Below, in pieces: positions 45,721 through 56,736 of a stretch of 64,000 nt of DNA. The stretch is from Paenibacillus psychroresistens (GTDB lineage Bacteria > Bacillota > Bacilli > Paenibacillales > NBRC-103111). How positions within the stretch are numbered: position 1 is the first letter of the stretch; every line of letters starts with the position of its first letter. Made by a program: the position numbers and the translations under genes. Location of the stretch: positions 1,086,501 through 1,150,500 of the forward strand of contig NZ_CP034235.1 of NCBI RefSeq assembly GCF_009728935.1, given 5' to 3'. Under the pieces are notes generated by a model. It had not been told where the DNA came from. It made no database searches and saw only the letters and a program-made list of their open reading frames with translations.

Positions 45721-48378
45721 ATGGTATTAAAAGCAATCAACAACAAACGGCTGATCTATTCCATTCTTATTGTTTTTGTTCTAACAAGCATTCTGGCAGT
45801 GGTTCCGAAAATCAGCTTTGCAGCTACACAGGCTACTTATTATGTGAATCCGACAGGCGGCAGTGACACCAATAATGGTACTTCGACAGGTACAGCCTTC
45901 GCCACAATTGCCAAAGCAAGAGATGTTGTTCGCACAATCAATGCAAGCATGACTGGAGATATTTATATTTATTTGATGAACGGAACCCATTATTTAAGCA
46001 GCACACTCACATTAGGCACTTCGGATTCAGGCACTAATGGCTACAATATTTTTTATAAAGCCTACACAGGAGCAACACCGGTAATCAGTGGCGGACAAGC
46101 CATTACGGGGTGGACCCAGGATGGCACCAGCAATCGTTGGAAAGCGAGCACGAGCATTGATAAAATCCGCCAGCTGTGGGTGAATGGAACACGCGCCACC
46201 AGAGCGCAAGGGACATTGCCAGGAGCTACTAGCAATTCAACAGGGCATACTACCTCTGATTCGAATATGCAAAACTGGGCCAATAAAACCGATATTGAAT
46301 TTGTGTATGAGGTTGAATGGTCATCCATGCGCAGCAGTGTTTCTACAATTTCTGGGACAGCGATTACAATGAAACAGCCTGGGTATACAGATAACAGAAC
46401 GAAAAGAGGCGTTACTTCTGGCAACCCAAGCTGGATTGAGAATGCATTTGAGCTGTTGGACACAGCGGGTGAATTCTATCTGAACCGGACCACAGATATC
46501 CTTTATTATATCCCGAAGAGCGGCGAGAACATGGCAACAGCTTCCGTTATCGCACCCAAGCTCGAAAAGCTAATTGATGCAGTTGGGACGATTTCTGCCC
46601 CTATTCACAATATCCAATTTCAGGGGATAACGTTCTCTCATTCTACATGGTTTAGACCAGGTGATAACGAAGGGCTTCCTGACGTTCAGGCGATTTGGGC
46701 GAAGGACCCAAACAACAGTGATCCTAAAACCTCCTATGTAAGGCCGTTGGCAAGTGTTAGCTTTGATTTCGCCAAGAATATTCTTTTTGAACGAAATATT
46801 TTTACTCATCTAGGTGGGGGAGTTGGGCTTAACTTTGACAAAGGCAGCCAGAGCAATACAGTAAGCGGGAATACGTTTATCGATTTATCAGGTACGGCGG
46901 TCAGCTTTGGAAATATATTTGACTATAATCCAGCCGATACACGGTTATATGTGTCAGATAACACTGCTTCAAATAATTATATTACGAATATCGGAAACGA
47001 GTTCCGTGGAGGAGTTGGCATTTTCGGAGGCTACGTGAAGAATATGCATATTCTTCATAATTTTATAACCGATGTGCCATATTCAGGGATATCTGTTGGT
47101 TGGGGCTGGAGCGACTTTAGCTCAAGCGCCATGTATGCCAGTGGAAATGTCATCAATAACAATCGGATTGAAGGGTTCCTTAAAGCTCTTAAAGATGGTG
47201 GTGGTATTTATACGTTAAACAGACAAACCGCTTCAGAAATAAAATACAATTATGTAAAGGATCAGTTTAATACAAACGGATCGATTTACCCGGATGAAGA
47301 ATCAGCTTATTATACGATTGCCAGCAATGTAGTTGAGAATAGCACAATGTGGCTGCACATTTGGACTCCCACCATTCATGACATTACCATTGATGATACT
47401 TATACAACTACCTCAAACTTAAGGAATAACGGCACGAATACGGTAGTGACTAACACTCATCTGTATCCAAGTGCGAATTGGCCACAGGCAGCACTAAACA
47501 TTATTAGCGGTTCAGGACTTGAAGCGGCTTATGCAGGTATTGCACCAACACCAACGCCTACTCCAACACCTACTCCAACACCAACTCCGCCATCCGGAGG
47601 AATTGTAGATGATGGCAATGCGAGTGTAACTTACTCAGGTAGTTGGATCACTGCGCTTGCCAGTGGGAGTGACTATAATACGACGATTCATTATTCGAAA
47701 GCATCGGCTGATTTTGCGCAATTAACATTCAATGGAACCGGCATTAAATGGTATGGCGTGAAACGTAATGATCACGGTAAAGCGGATGTTTATATCGATG
47801 GAGTGCTTGATACAACCATAGATTGTTATAATGGCACGGAAATAAGGCAGACCCTGTTATATACAAAAGCAGGGTTGTCCAGCGGAAATCATACGATAAA
47901 AATTGTAGTCAGAAGCGACAAAAACGGGTCCTCTTCCGATAACTGGATTGAGGTAGATAAGTTTGATCTAACTGCCGGAGCAACACCGACACCAACACCA
48001 ACAATTGTCGATGATGCGAGTGGGAGCGTAACTTATTCAGGAACATGGATTACGAACCTTCCTACCGCAAGTGACTATAATACGACCATTCATTATTCGA
48101 ATACAGCGACTAATTATGCGCAGCTGACCTTTACTGGCACAAGTGTCAAATGGTACGGAGTGAAACGGAATGATCATGGCAAAGCGGATGTTTATATCGA
48201 CGGGGTGCTTGATCAAACTATAGATTGCTATAATAGTTCGGAAGTACGCCAAACCGTGTTATATACAAAGACGGGATTATCCAATGCTTCGCATACCATT
48301 AAAGTCGTAGTGAGAAGCGATAAGAATGCTTCATCCTCTGGCAATTGGGTTGAAGTGGACAAATTCGAATATCAATAA
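45721..48378 (+). CDS. Secreted beta-helix glycosidase-like protein with two C-terminal CBM repeats
   Basis: An 885-residue secreted protein. The signal peptide ends ISFAATQA (about 38). A right-handed beta-helix follows (about 40-600, ATYYVNPTGGSDTNNGTS, IRQLWVNGTRATRAQG), resembling GH141/GH120-type helices. Then a Pro-Thr linker (about 608-625) and two 134-residue sandwich modules (from 628 and 762). It probably cuts or trims a plant or microbial polysaccharide outside the cell. Specific activity not readable. Regulated by the palindromes upstream; two hairpins follow. Confidence 0.82.
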   Translation: MVLKAINNKRLIYSILIVFVLTSILAVVPKISFAATQATYYVNPTGGSDTNNGTSTGTAFATIAKARDVVRTINASMTGDIYIYLMNGTHYLSSTLTLGTSDSGTNGYNIFYKAYTGATPVISGGQAITGWTQDGTSNRWKASTSIDKIRQLWVNGTRATRAQGTLPGATSNSTGHTTSDSNMQNWANKTDIEFVYEVEWSSMRSSVSTISGTAITMKQPGYTDNRTKRGVTSGNPSWIENAFELLDTAGEFYLNRTTDILYYIPKSGENMATASVIAPKLEKLIDAVGTISAPIHNIQFQGITFSHSTWFRPGDNEGLPDVQAIWAKDPNNSDPKTSYVRPLASVSFDFAKNILFERNIFTHLGGGVGLNFDKGSQSNTVSGNTFIDLSGTAVSFGNIFDYNPADTRLYVSDNTASNNYITNIGNEFRGGVGIFGGYVKNMHILHNFITDVPYSGISVGWGWSDFSSSAMYASGNVINNNRIEGFLKALKDGGGIYTLNRQTASEIKYNYVKDQFNTNGSIYPDEESAYYTIASNVVENSTMWLHIWTPTIHDITIDDTYTTTSNLRNNGTNTVVTNTHLYPSANWPQAALNIISGSGLEAAYAGIAPTPTPTPTPTPTPTPPSGGIVDDGNASVTYSGSWITALASGSDYNTTIHYSKASADFAQLTFNGTGIKWYGVKRNDHGKADVYIDGVLDTTIDCYNGTEIRQTLLYTKAGLSSGNHTIKIVVRSDKNGSSSDNWIEVDKFDLTAGATPTPTPTIVDDASGSVTYSGTWITNLPTASDYNTTIHYSNTATNYAQLTFTGTSVKWYGVKRNDHGKADVYIDGVLDQTIDCYNSSEVRQTVLYTKTGLSNASHTIKVVVRSDKNASSSGNWVEVDKFEYQ
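47602..48375 (+). repeat. Two 402-bp C-terminal module repeats
   Basis: Units begin at the IVDDGNAS (47602) and IVDDASGS (48004) codons, 402 bases apart, separated by a short PTPT linker. The shared core WYGVKRNDHGKADVYIDGVL is nearly identical. Probable carbohydrate-binding modules produced by duplication. Confidence 0.85.
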
Positions 48379-48429
48379 ACGCAAGGTTGACCAGTCAGAC
48401 TAGCCAGCTAAATCTGACAGTCGTGCCAA

Positions 48430-48510
48430 GCTTATTTTTGGGAAATAAGCTTAGCTATAAAAAAGCCTTTAACCAGAACGATTCAATTCGTTATTGGTTA
48501 AAGGTTTTTT
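48430..48510 (+). terminator. Tandem hairpins and terminator after secreted protein gene
   Basis: GCTTATTT/AAATAAGC (48430-48450) is followed by CCTTTAACCA (48466-48475) pairing with TGGTTAAAGG (48495-48504), with an inner AACGA/TCGTT, and six T residues. The second is a good Rho-independent terminator. Confidence 0.85.
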
Positions 48511-48557
48511 GCTGTATAGAATTTAGCAGGGACTATAGTGGGATTACGTTAAGTTGT

Positions 48558-48683
48558 GGACATAGGAGGCGTTATTGCTAAAAAAATGATCAGAAAAGCG
48601 ATGTTTTACGCTAAATAAGAGATCTCATGTCCGCAACACGCAAAATAGCACCTTTTTCTCTTAAATAACGATTCGTATGTCCG
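48558..48683. repeat. Intergenic repeat element, three units
   Basis: TAAATAA-N8-ATGTCCG occurs at 48612-48633 and 48662-48683, 50 bases apart. The inverted form (GGACAT-N8-TTATT) lies at 48558-48576. A related unit is at 53018-53039. No gene is visible in 48511-48851. Confidence 0.5.
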
Positions 48684-48851
48684 TAAGCTATTAATTTGAA
48701 CTAACTTAGTAATTGGTAACGCTCAAACATTTACTCAACTGGTATATTAGATATCATAAAGCAATGAAAGCTATGAGGTTTACATTTACTTTAAAAGCCC
48801 ACGATTACATAATAAAAGAGTAAGCAACCAGTATTAGGGAGGTTAAGAAAT

Positions 48852-49097
48852 ATGTTTCGTAAAAGATTTGGAATGGGGACGCTTGGATTACTTCTAATCA
48901 TCATGACAGCACTATCAGCTTGCAATAGTAAGGAGAAAGCAGCCGAAAACAGCACGGAAATTAGCAGCACACCGATTATCACTGCAAGTCCACAAGCTTC
49001 GGCGGCAGTAGTAGAGCCTACTGAAGCAGTCAGTAAAAACGGGGATGGTCCGTTAGGCAAGTTTGATCCACCGATCACGGTTACGACTGGAAGTTAG
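48852..49097 (+). pseudogene. 5' fragment of a sugar-binding lipoprotein gene
   Basis: GGGAGG precedes an ATG encoding a lipoprotein start: signal peptide with lipobox ALSAC, a Thr/Ser/Ala linker, then GKFDPPITVTTGS and stop. The KFDPPITVTT segment is the usual first strand of LplA/YtcQ-type binding proteins, which run to about 500 residues; here only 81 remain. The next bases already belong to a response regulator fragment in another frame. Confidence 0.65.
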
Positions 49098-50013
49098 TGA
49101 GGTAGACACTAGTGGTGTAAACCCGTTGGGTAATTATATCCTCGGTACAATCGAGTCTGCACAAACAGCCTGTAAAACGTTTCTTAAGCTTCCTTGTTCC
49201 TTTATTGTCGGCTGTGAGCCTTGTAAATGGGATCATATTGGCGCTAAATTTGAACGCTTGAATTTTATACTAGCGAGAGGTCTGGGATTAGGCAGAGAAA
49301 TCCTGCTTACCGATAGCCACCGCTTTTCTTCTCCTGTAATAGAGAAGCATCTGAAGGTAAATGAGGTTAGTTTATTAGCACAACCCTTGGAACGTAAAGA
49401 CCGCGCTACTTTTTATGGTAAATTTGCCGAATTATCTGCCTCAATCCAGGAAAAAGATAACCTTCGTTCCGGGATAGCCCTAGAGCTTTTCTATGCACTT
49501 TCATCGATGTTCATTATATTTCTGAATCGACGAGGTCTGCTGGAGGAGATTGCGGTTAAGCTCAATCTGAATAAGCTCCTGACTATTCAAGAGCATGCAT
49601 CCTGGGATGAAGCTGCGCAGTTTTTCCGCACATTGGCAGAGGCTATATTTGAGTGGGCGGATTTGGAGAATAGTCAGGTATCCACTGATGTTGTAGGACG
49701 TGTAAATCAATATATCCAAGAAAATATTGGCGGGGATCTGAGCTTAATCTGCCTATCTGAAATTGTCCATTTAACGCCGTTTTATTTATCTCGCCTATAT
49801 AAACAGCAAACCGGCCAAAGCTTGACTGACTACATAATGGAAGAAAAACTGCTCAAAGCCAAAGTGTTATTACTGGATACGTCAAAAAAAATATATCAAA
49901 TTGGGTTGGAGCTAGGCTTTGAGTCTGCCCCTTATTTCAATCGGCTTTTCAAGAAAATGACTCATATGACTCCACAGGATTTCCGGGAAGCATGGGGAAA
50001 GACTAATGGATAA
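49090..50013 (+). pseudogene. C-terminal two thirds of a YesN-type response regulator
   Basis: About 308 codons with the YesN middle region (ERLNFILARGLGLGREILLTD) and an AraC HTH ending FESAPYFNRLFKKMTHMTPQ. The receiver domain and a start with ribosome binding site are missing; the frame joins the truncated binding-protein gene at about 49090. It could only be made from a weak start (TTG 49063, overlapping). Most likely the product of a deletion. Confidence 0.65.
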
Positions 50014-50128
50014 ATAGCTGAATAGCTGCCCTTAAAGTGGGATTAACCTCCTTGCACTTAACAGCCTGCCATTCTACAATGGAATGTACTAATGAACATA
50101 CTTTGCTAGGCAAACCAGAGGAGAGTGT

Positions 50129-50179
50129 ATGAAGGATAATTTGCTTAATCGGCAGGGATTAATGAGAAAATTCAAGTAA
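50129..50179 (+). other. Tiny ORF with ribosome binding site, possible gene start remnant
   Basis: AGAGGAGA is followed by ATG 50129 and 16 codons (MKDNLLNRQGLMRKFK), running into the 3' end of the convergent LacI gene. It may be the cut start of a lost transporter gene of the collapsed locus to its left. Weak. Confidence 0.2.
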
Positions 50180-51212
50180 TTCTAACTACCGTTTGACCTG
50201 TATAGAATTGGCATTGCAATCGAGTATGCTCGAAGGGACGATCTGGATTAGCAAGTCTCCAAAGCATGCGATCTGCAGCGCGATAACCGGTTTCTTTCAT
50301 AGCGAGAATAGGATGAGTGACTTCAGGTAGGAAGGAGTTCTGCGAATTCTCTAAGGTAACTAGTGAGTAATCTTGCGGGATTGATTTGCCAAGTTTGCCG
50401 CAAGCATAATAAATCCAAGGCACGTATTGTTCAATCGAGCAGACGATTGCTGTTGGCTGCTGCTCTAACAATTTGCTGCTGAAATCATCTGTCCAGGCTG
50501 CTTGTTGAGTATGTTTTTGAATGACATGCTGCTGAGGATTTACATCTAGGCTATAATTTCGCATGGCTTCATTGAAAGCTTGCCAGCGCAAGCGAAAGCC
50601 GCGATGTGATTCAATGTCACCCACATAGAGGATTTTACGATGCCCATAGGAATAGAGGTGGGCAATGGATTGATAGATCGCATCATAAACATCCCAGATC
50701 ATACTATCTGAACGGACACCTGCAGGCGGGAAGTTTAATAAGATTTTGGGCATGGGTAAGCTTAATAGCACTTGCTCCAGATTAGCAGGCATCATCGGTG
50801 ATATAAACAGTCCATCTGCATAAGCTACATCGTGCTGTTCCAGCCATTGTGGGAAATTCGCTGAAGCATCTGTTGGGATTATGAGTGTTTGAATTTGATA
50901 ATTGAACTCGCTAAATCTTTCTTGTAAACCTTCGAGCAACAATGGATGGACGTTAGAATTATAGCCTTGTTCTTTTGCGATCGCAAGAATAAATCTGCGT
51001 GACTTGAGTGGATATAAGGGAATTTTTTCAACTGTATAGGCTCGTTCTTGCTCCTTCGTGCGATATCCCCATTTTTGAGCTAGCTTCAACACTTCATAAC
51101 GTGTTTCCTCAGACATTCCCGGCAATCCTCGAAGCGATTTGGAGACAGTATGCACAGTGAGATCTAGCTCATCCGCGATTTTTTGCAATGTGATTGTCTT
51201 TTTTCTGGCCAT
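50172..51212 (-). CDS. LacI-family transcriptional regulator
   Basis: A 346-residue repressor. The N-terminal HTH (TLQKIADELDLTVHTVSKSL) is followed by hinge GMSEETRYEVLKLAQKWGYR and a periplasmic-binding-protein-like effector domain. The frame is open to 51263, but GTGAGG precedes ATG 51212, where the HTH begins properly. It is divergent from the FAD oxidoreductase gene, its likely target. It could also bind the palindromes before 45721; untested. Confidence 0.9.
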   Translation of the reverse strand: MARKKTITLQKIADELDLTVHTVSKSLRGLPGMSEETRYEVLKLAQKWGYRTKEQERAYTVEKIPLYPLKSRRFILAIAKEQGYNSNVHPLLLEGLQERFSEFNYQIQTLIIPTDASANFPQWLEQHDVAYADGLFISPMMPANLEQVLLSLPMPKILLNFPPAGVRSDSMIWDVYDAIYQSIAHLYSYGHRKILYVGDIESHRGFRLRWQAFNEAMRNYSLDVNPQQHVIQKHTQQAAWTDDFSSKLLEQQPTAIVCSIEQYVPWIYYACGKLGKSIPQDYSLVTLENSQNSFLPEVTHPILAMKETGYRAADRMLWRLANPDRPFEHTRLQCQFYTGQTVVRIT

Positions 51213-51361
51213 GGTAGCCTCACTTTTCTGAAATATTGATTCTATTGTACATAAATGAAACAAAAATGTAACTAAAAGAAAACTAAACTTTGCTATATAT
51301 TGAACCTATAAACGTCGCGGCAGACTTTTTGAGCGACTGCTACTAATAGGAGGTTATTTAA

Positions 51362-52864
51362 ATGATGACTTATGAGACGGATATTGTGATTTATGGAGGA
51401 AACGCAGCGGGGATAATGGCTGCTGTGCAAGCTGTCAGAATGGGCAAGCGGGTGGCGGTTATTGAGCCATCTGGGTGGATCGGCGGTTTAACGAGTGGCG
51501 GATTGGGAGATACGGATTCTGGTGATAAAGCTGTGATTGGCGGGCTTTCGGGAGAATTCTATAAAAGGCTGGGGATCAAGTACAGTCAGGATGAACCCGC
51601 GTGGTTGTTTGAACCGAAGCTGGCTTTAGAGGTGTTTCAGGATCTTCAGCAGGAATTTAACATCCAGATTTATTATGGAGAGCGTTTGGATTTAGTGGAT
51701 GGGGTTACGAAACAGGGGAACAAAATTACACAAATAACCATGGAATCTGGGAAAGTGTTTCAAGCTGGAATTTATATCGATACCTCCTATGAAGGGGACT
51801 TAATGGCATTAGCCGGGATCACTGTTGTAACTGGTCGTGAATCAAATGAACTGTATGGAGAGACAGGGAACGGGATTCAAACCGCTCATGCACTTAAAAA
51901 CCAATTGCCTGAGGGCATTGATCCGTACATTATTCAGGGAGATCCTCTTAGTGGCTTGCTTCCACATGTAAATCTAGATGCTGGAGGAGTGGATGGGGTT
52001 GATGACACTAAGATTCAGGCTTATTGTTTTCGGATGTGTTTGACCGACAATCCCGATAATCGGGTAGAGATTACAAAACCAGAGGGCTATGTTGAAGCAG
52101 AATATGAGCTTTTATTCCGTTCTATTGCGGCGGGGCAGCGAATATTTTTTAAGCTTGCTATGCTGCCGAATCGCAAGACGGATTCGAATAATGATGAGGG
52201 ATTTTCCACAGATTACATTGGCATGAATTATGGCTATCCAGAGGGTGATTACCAGACTAGGCAAGCTATTATTAAAGCTCATGAAGTTTATCAAAAGGGA
52301 CTCGTCTGGACACTGCAGAATCATCCGCGAGTTCCTCAGGAAATTCGTGATTTCTATAAGCCATGGGGGCTCCCGCTGGACGAATTCGTTGATAACGGCC
52401 ACTGGTCACCACAATTGTATATCCGAGAAGCAAGGCGAATGGTTAGTGATGTTGTGATGAATGAGAATCATATTATGCTCAAGCAGATTGTGGAAAACCC
52501 TGTTGGGATGGGTTCTTATGCGATGGACTCACATAATGTACAACGACATATAGATGCAAATGGTTATGTTGCCAATGAAGGGGATGTGCAGGTTAAGAGT
52601 GTGAAGCCTTACTCAATCAGCTATCATTCTATTGTGCCTAAGGAAGCGGAATGCAGCAACCTGATAGTGCCCGTTTGCCTCTCTTCCTCACATATTGCTT
52701 ATGGCTCTATCCGAATGGAGCCTGTGTTTATGGTGCTAGGACAATCGGCAGCAACTGCTGCAGTGATAGCGTTAGAGGATAAACAAAGCGTCCAGCAAAT
52801 TGATTTAAATAAGCTTGCGGATCAGCTATTAAGAGATGGGCAAGTGCTTGTTAAAAAGTGGTAG
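51362..52864 (+). CDS. FAD-dependent oxidoreductase
   Basis: A 500-residue flavoprotein of the FAD_oxidored family. FAD loop DIVIYGGNAAGIMAAVQAVR; then VAVIEPSGWIGGLTSGGLG; second motif AGIYIDTSYEGDLMALAG. The C-terminal block MEPVFMVLGQSAATAAVIAL is typical. TAGGAGG precedes the ATG. Possibly oxidises a sugar; substrate unknown. Terminator follows. Confidence 0.88.
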   Translation: MMTYETDIVIYGGNAAGIMAAVQAVRMGKRVAVIEPSGWIGGLTSGGLGDTDSGDKAVIGGLSGEFYKRLGIKYSQDEPAWLFEPKLALEVFQDLQQEFNIQIYYGERLDLVDGVTKQGNKITQITMESGKVFQAGIYIDTSYEGDLMALAGITVVTGRESNELYGETGNGIQTAHALKNQLPEGIDPYIIQGDPLSGLLPHVNLDAGGVDGVDDTKIQAYCFRMCLTDNPDNRVEITKPEGYVEAEYELLFRSIAAGQRIFFKLAMLPNRKTDSNNDEGFSTDYIGMNYGYPEGDYQTRQAIIKAHEVYQKGLVWTLQNHPRVPQEIRDFYKPWGLPLDEFVDNGHWSPQLYIREARRMVSDVVMNENHIMLKQIVENPVGMGSYAMDSHNVQRHIDANGYVANEGDVQVKSVKPYSISYHSIVPKEAECSNLIVPVCLSSSHIAYGSIRMEPVFMVLGQSAATAAVIALEDKQSVQQIDLNKLADQLLRDGQVLVKKW

Positions 52865-52895
52865 AGTAACATTTTACTGATCTTGCCTTTTAAAC

Positions 52896-52928
52896 GTGTT
52901 CACTCTAAATGGTGAGCACATTTTTTTT
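52896..52928 (+). terminator. Rho-independent terminator
   Basis: GTGTTCAC (52896-52903) pairs with GTGAGCAC (52912-52919, one G-T pair), followed by eight T residues. The stretch 52929-53337 has a repeat unit, a hairpin and the EPS promoter, but no gene. Confidence 0.85.
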
Positions 52929-53082
52929 ATGTTAAACCAGAAAATATAATATTTAGGTAATGAGCAATGAATATTCGGATAAGTATAAGTTTCATCTATA
53001 TACAGCTCTTATATTTCCGGACAAACGCACCGTTTATTATAAGTAGAGCGGGCATAGCCGTTTATCCATGTGTAATAAATAT

Positions 53083-53132
53083 AAACCTGTGATTAACACC
53101 AACTCGAAATCAGTAGGTGAGATCACAGGTTT
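53083..53132. other. 11-bp stem hairpin upstream of EPS promoter
   Basis: AAACCTGTGAT (53083-53093) and ATCACAGGTTT (53122-53132) are exact complements around a 28-base loop. The short T stretch makes it a weak terminator or mRNA structure element. Confidence 0.45.
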
Positions 53133-53179
53133 CTTCTAAGCAAGGAGCTGTTTAGCATAGGCTTTATCTCATTATAGGG

Positions 53180-53208
53180 TTGACAAGATACAAATTGTAT
53201 CTTAATAT
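53180..53208 (+). promoter_or_regulatory. EPS operon promoter with operator in the spacer
   Basis: Consensus TTGACA (53180-53185) and TAATAT (53203-53208) are separated by 17 bases that are themselves a palindrome, AGATACAAATTGTATCT. A bound repressor would block polymerase directly, in TetR/MarR operator style. Two related sites lie downstream. Confidence 0.82.
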
Positions 53209-53218
53209 AAGGTTTATA

Positions 53219-53233
53219 GATACGAATTGTATT
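53219..53233. promoter_or_regulatory. EPS operator 2
   Basis: GATACGAATTGTATT, differing from operator 1 at two of 15 positions, lies just downstream of the promoter, near +6. Confidence 0.65.
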
Positions 53234-53285
53234 AAAAAACTTTGCTATTAGGGATGTTGTACGGGCAAATTTTTTTGGATACAGT

Positions 53286-53300
53286 GATACGATATGTATC
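53286..53300. promoter_or_regulatory. EPS operator 3
   Basis: GATACGATATGTATC keeps both GATAC/GTATC ends of the palindrome and lies 37 bases before the first gene. A half site GATAC precedes it at 53278. Confidence 0.6.
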
Positions 53301-53337
53301 TTAAAATATTGAATATACGCACATTACGGAGGTCTTT

Positions 53338-54093
53338 ATGGAGCTAGAAATAAAAGAATATGTCAGAATTTTAATCAAACGGTCATGGATTATAATTTGT
53401 ATTATGTTGCTCATAACAAGTATTACAGCTGTCTACAGCTTCAAGTATATTCAGCCTGTTTACGAAGCTAGCGTCAAGATGATTGTGACGAAATCTCCCG
53501 ATCTGCAAGGAATACAGATTATTGATAATGGGAGCATTGATGCCAATATTAAGTTAATTAATACGTATAAGGAGATTATTAAAACATCAGCCATTATGGA
53601 CAAAGTTGTGAGTAACTATCCCGATATTGGTTTGGACGCTATTCAGCTAATTGAGATGGTCAACGTAAATTCTGCCAATGAAAGTCAGCTGATGACGATT
53701 AGTGTAGAAGATGAATCTTACCCACGTGCAGTACAAATTGTAAATGCAACTGCAGAGGTATTTCGCAATCAAATCTCCTTATTGATGAAAATCGATAATG
53801 TGACTGTGTTGAATGAAGCAAATCCGGCAATTAAGCCAGCGCCAGTGAATCAGAATCCAATGATGAATATTGTAATTAGCTTGATTGTCTCCTTTATGTT
53901 AGCTATGGGTATTGTGATTATTCTAGAGTACTTAGATGATACGATTAAGACTGAGGATGACATTAAGAAATATTTTGGACTATCTACCCTAGGTATGATC
54001 TCAAAAGTAAAAGGCAAAGAGCTGGAGTCAGCTGCTTTGGTTAAAGCTCAAAGACAGGCAGGTGACCCTCTACATGTCAGCCCAAACATCTAA
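53338..54093 (+). CDS. Wzz/CapA-type polysaccharide chain-length and kinase-activator protein
   Basis: A 251-residue membrane protein with two helices (about 17-37, IIICIMLLITSITAVYSF; and about 180-200, IVISLIVSFMLAMGIVIILE) flanking an extracytoplasmic domain. The pre-TM2 Pro motif PAPVNQNPMMN and the cytoplasmic tail YLDDTIKTEDDIKKYFGLST are classic. It controls polysaccharide chain length and activates the BY-kinase encoded next, whose gene overlaps by 20 bases. Confidence 0.9.
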   Translation: MELEIKEYVRILIKRSWIIICIMLLITSITAVYSFKYIQPVYEASVKMIVTKSPDLQGIQIIDNGSIDANIKLINTYKEIIKTSAIMDKVVSNYPDIGLDAIQLIEMVNVNSANESQLMTISVEDESYPRAVQIVNATAEVFRNQISLLMKIDNVTVLNEANPAIKPAPVNQNPMMNIVISLIVSFMLAMGIVIILEYLDDTIKTEDDIKKYFGLSTLGMISKVKGKELESAALVKAQRQAGDPLHVSPNI

Positions 54094-54724
54094 AAGTAAA
54101 TATGCGACGATTACTAGCATTAATCCCAAATCTCCTGTATCGGAAGCATATCGGACACTTAGAACCAATATTACTTTCTCTGAGCTCGATCAAGAGGTTA
54201 AAAAAATCATGATCACTTCACCGCAATCGGGCGAAGGGCGATCGACAACGATTGCTAATCTAGCTGTCACCTATGCTCAAGAGAATAAACGTGTCTTATT
54301 GATTGATACAGATCTTAGAAAACCAACCCTGCATCAATTCTTCCATAAAGCTAATATTCGTGGGCTAACAAGTATTCTGGTTAATCAAATTCAAGCGGTG
54401 GATGCGATTCAAGAAACCGATATTCCCAATCTTTATTTTCTGCCCTCAGGTAATATTCCACCTAACCCATCTGATCTGCTTGCTTCAAAAAGGATGCGGG
54501 CTTTAATGGCGCAGCTGGAAGCAGAGTACGATTTGATTTTATTAGATTCTCCTCCTGTTCTTGATCTTACAGATGCGCAGATATTATCCACTATGTGTGA
54601 TGGTGTTCTACTTGTGATCAATCATGGGAAAGTGAAGCGGCAGGTTGTCCAAAAGGCGCTTTTGAATTTGGAGCATGTTAAAGCTAGAGTGCTTGGTGTA
54701 GTCATTAACAATATTAAGCATTAG
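54074..54724 (+). CDS. CpsD/CapB-type tyrosine kinase-like ATPase with altered P-loop
   Basis: A 216-residue BY-kinase-type protein. The N-terminal SPVSEAYRTLRTNI is the usual start. The Walker A reads SPQSGEGRSTT, with Arg at residue 56 (codon CGA, 54239-54241) where the family has Lys. Walker A' (LLIDTDLRKPT) and Walker B (LILLDSPPV) are intact. The C-terminal tyrosine cluster is absent; the protein ends VINNIKH. AGGTGA supports ATG 54074. Probably a regulator of EPS polymerisation, perhaps with weak or lost kinase activity. Confidence 0.85.
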   Translation: MSAQTSKSKYATITSINPKSPVSEAYRTLRTNITFSELDQEVKKIMITSPQSGEGRSTTIANLAVTYAQENKRVLLIDTDLRKPTLHQFFHKANIRGLTSILVNQIQAVDAIQETDIPNLYFLPSGNIPPNPSDLLASKRMRALMAQLEAEYDLILLDSPPVLDLTDAQILSTMCDGVLLVINHGKVKRQVVQKALLNLEHVKARVLGVVINNIKH

Positions 54725-54735
54725 GGGGTATTCCA

Positions 54736-56710
<1,975 letters not shown>

Positions 56711-56736
56711 TTACGATTGAAGGACGGGGAATAACC

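Noticed and set aside
46062..46463. 133-codon leftward ORF inside the secreted beta-helix gene
   Set aside because: It is antisense to well-supported coding sequence and has no start signals.
49063..49090. Intact AraC gene starting at TTG 49063
   Set aside because: The first residues are out-of-frame sequence of the truncated binding-protein gene; homology to regulators starts only after the junction.
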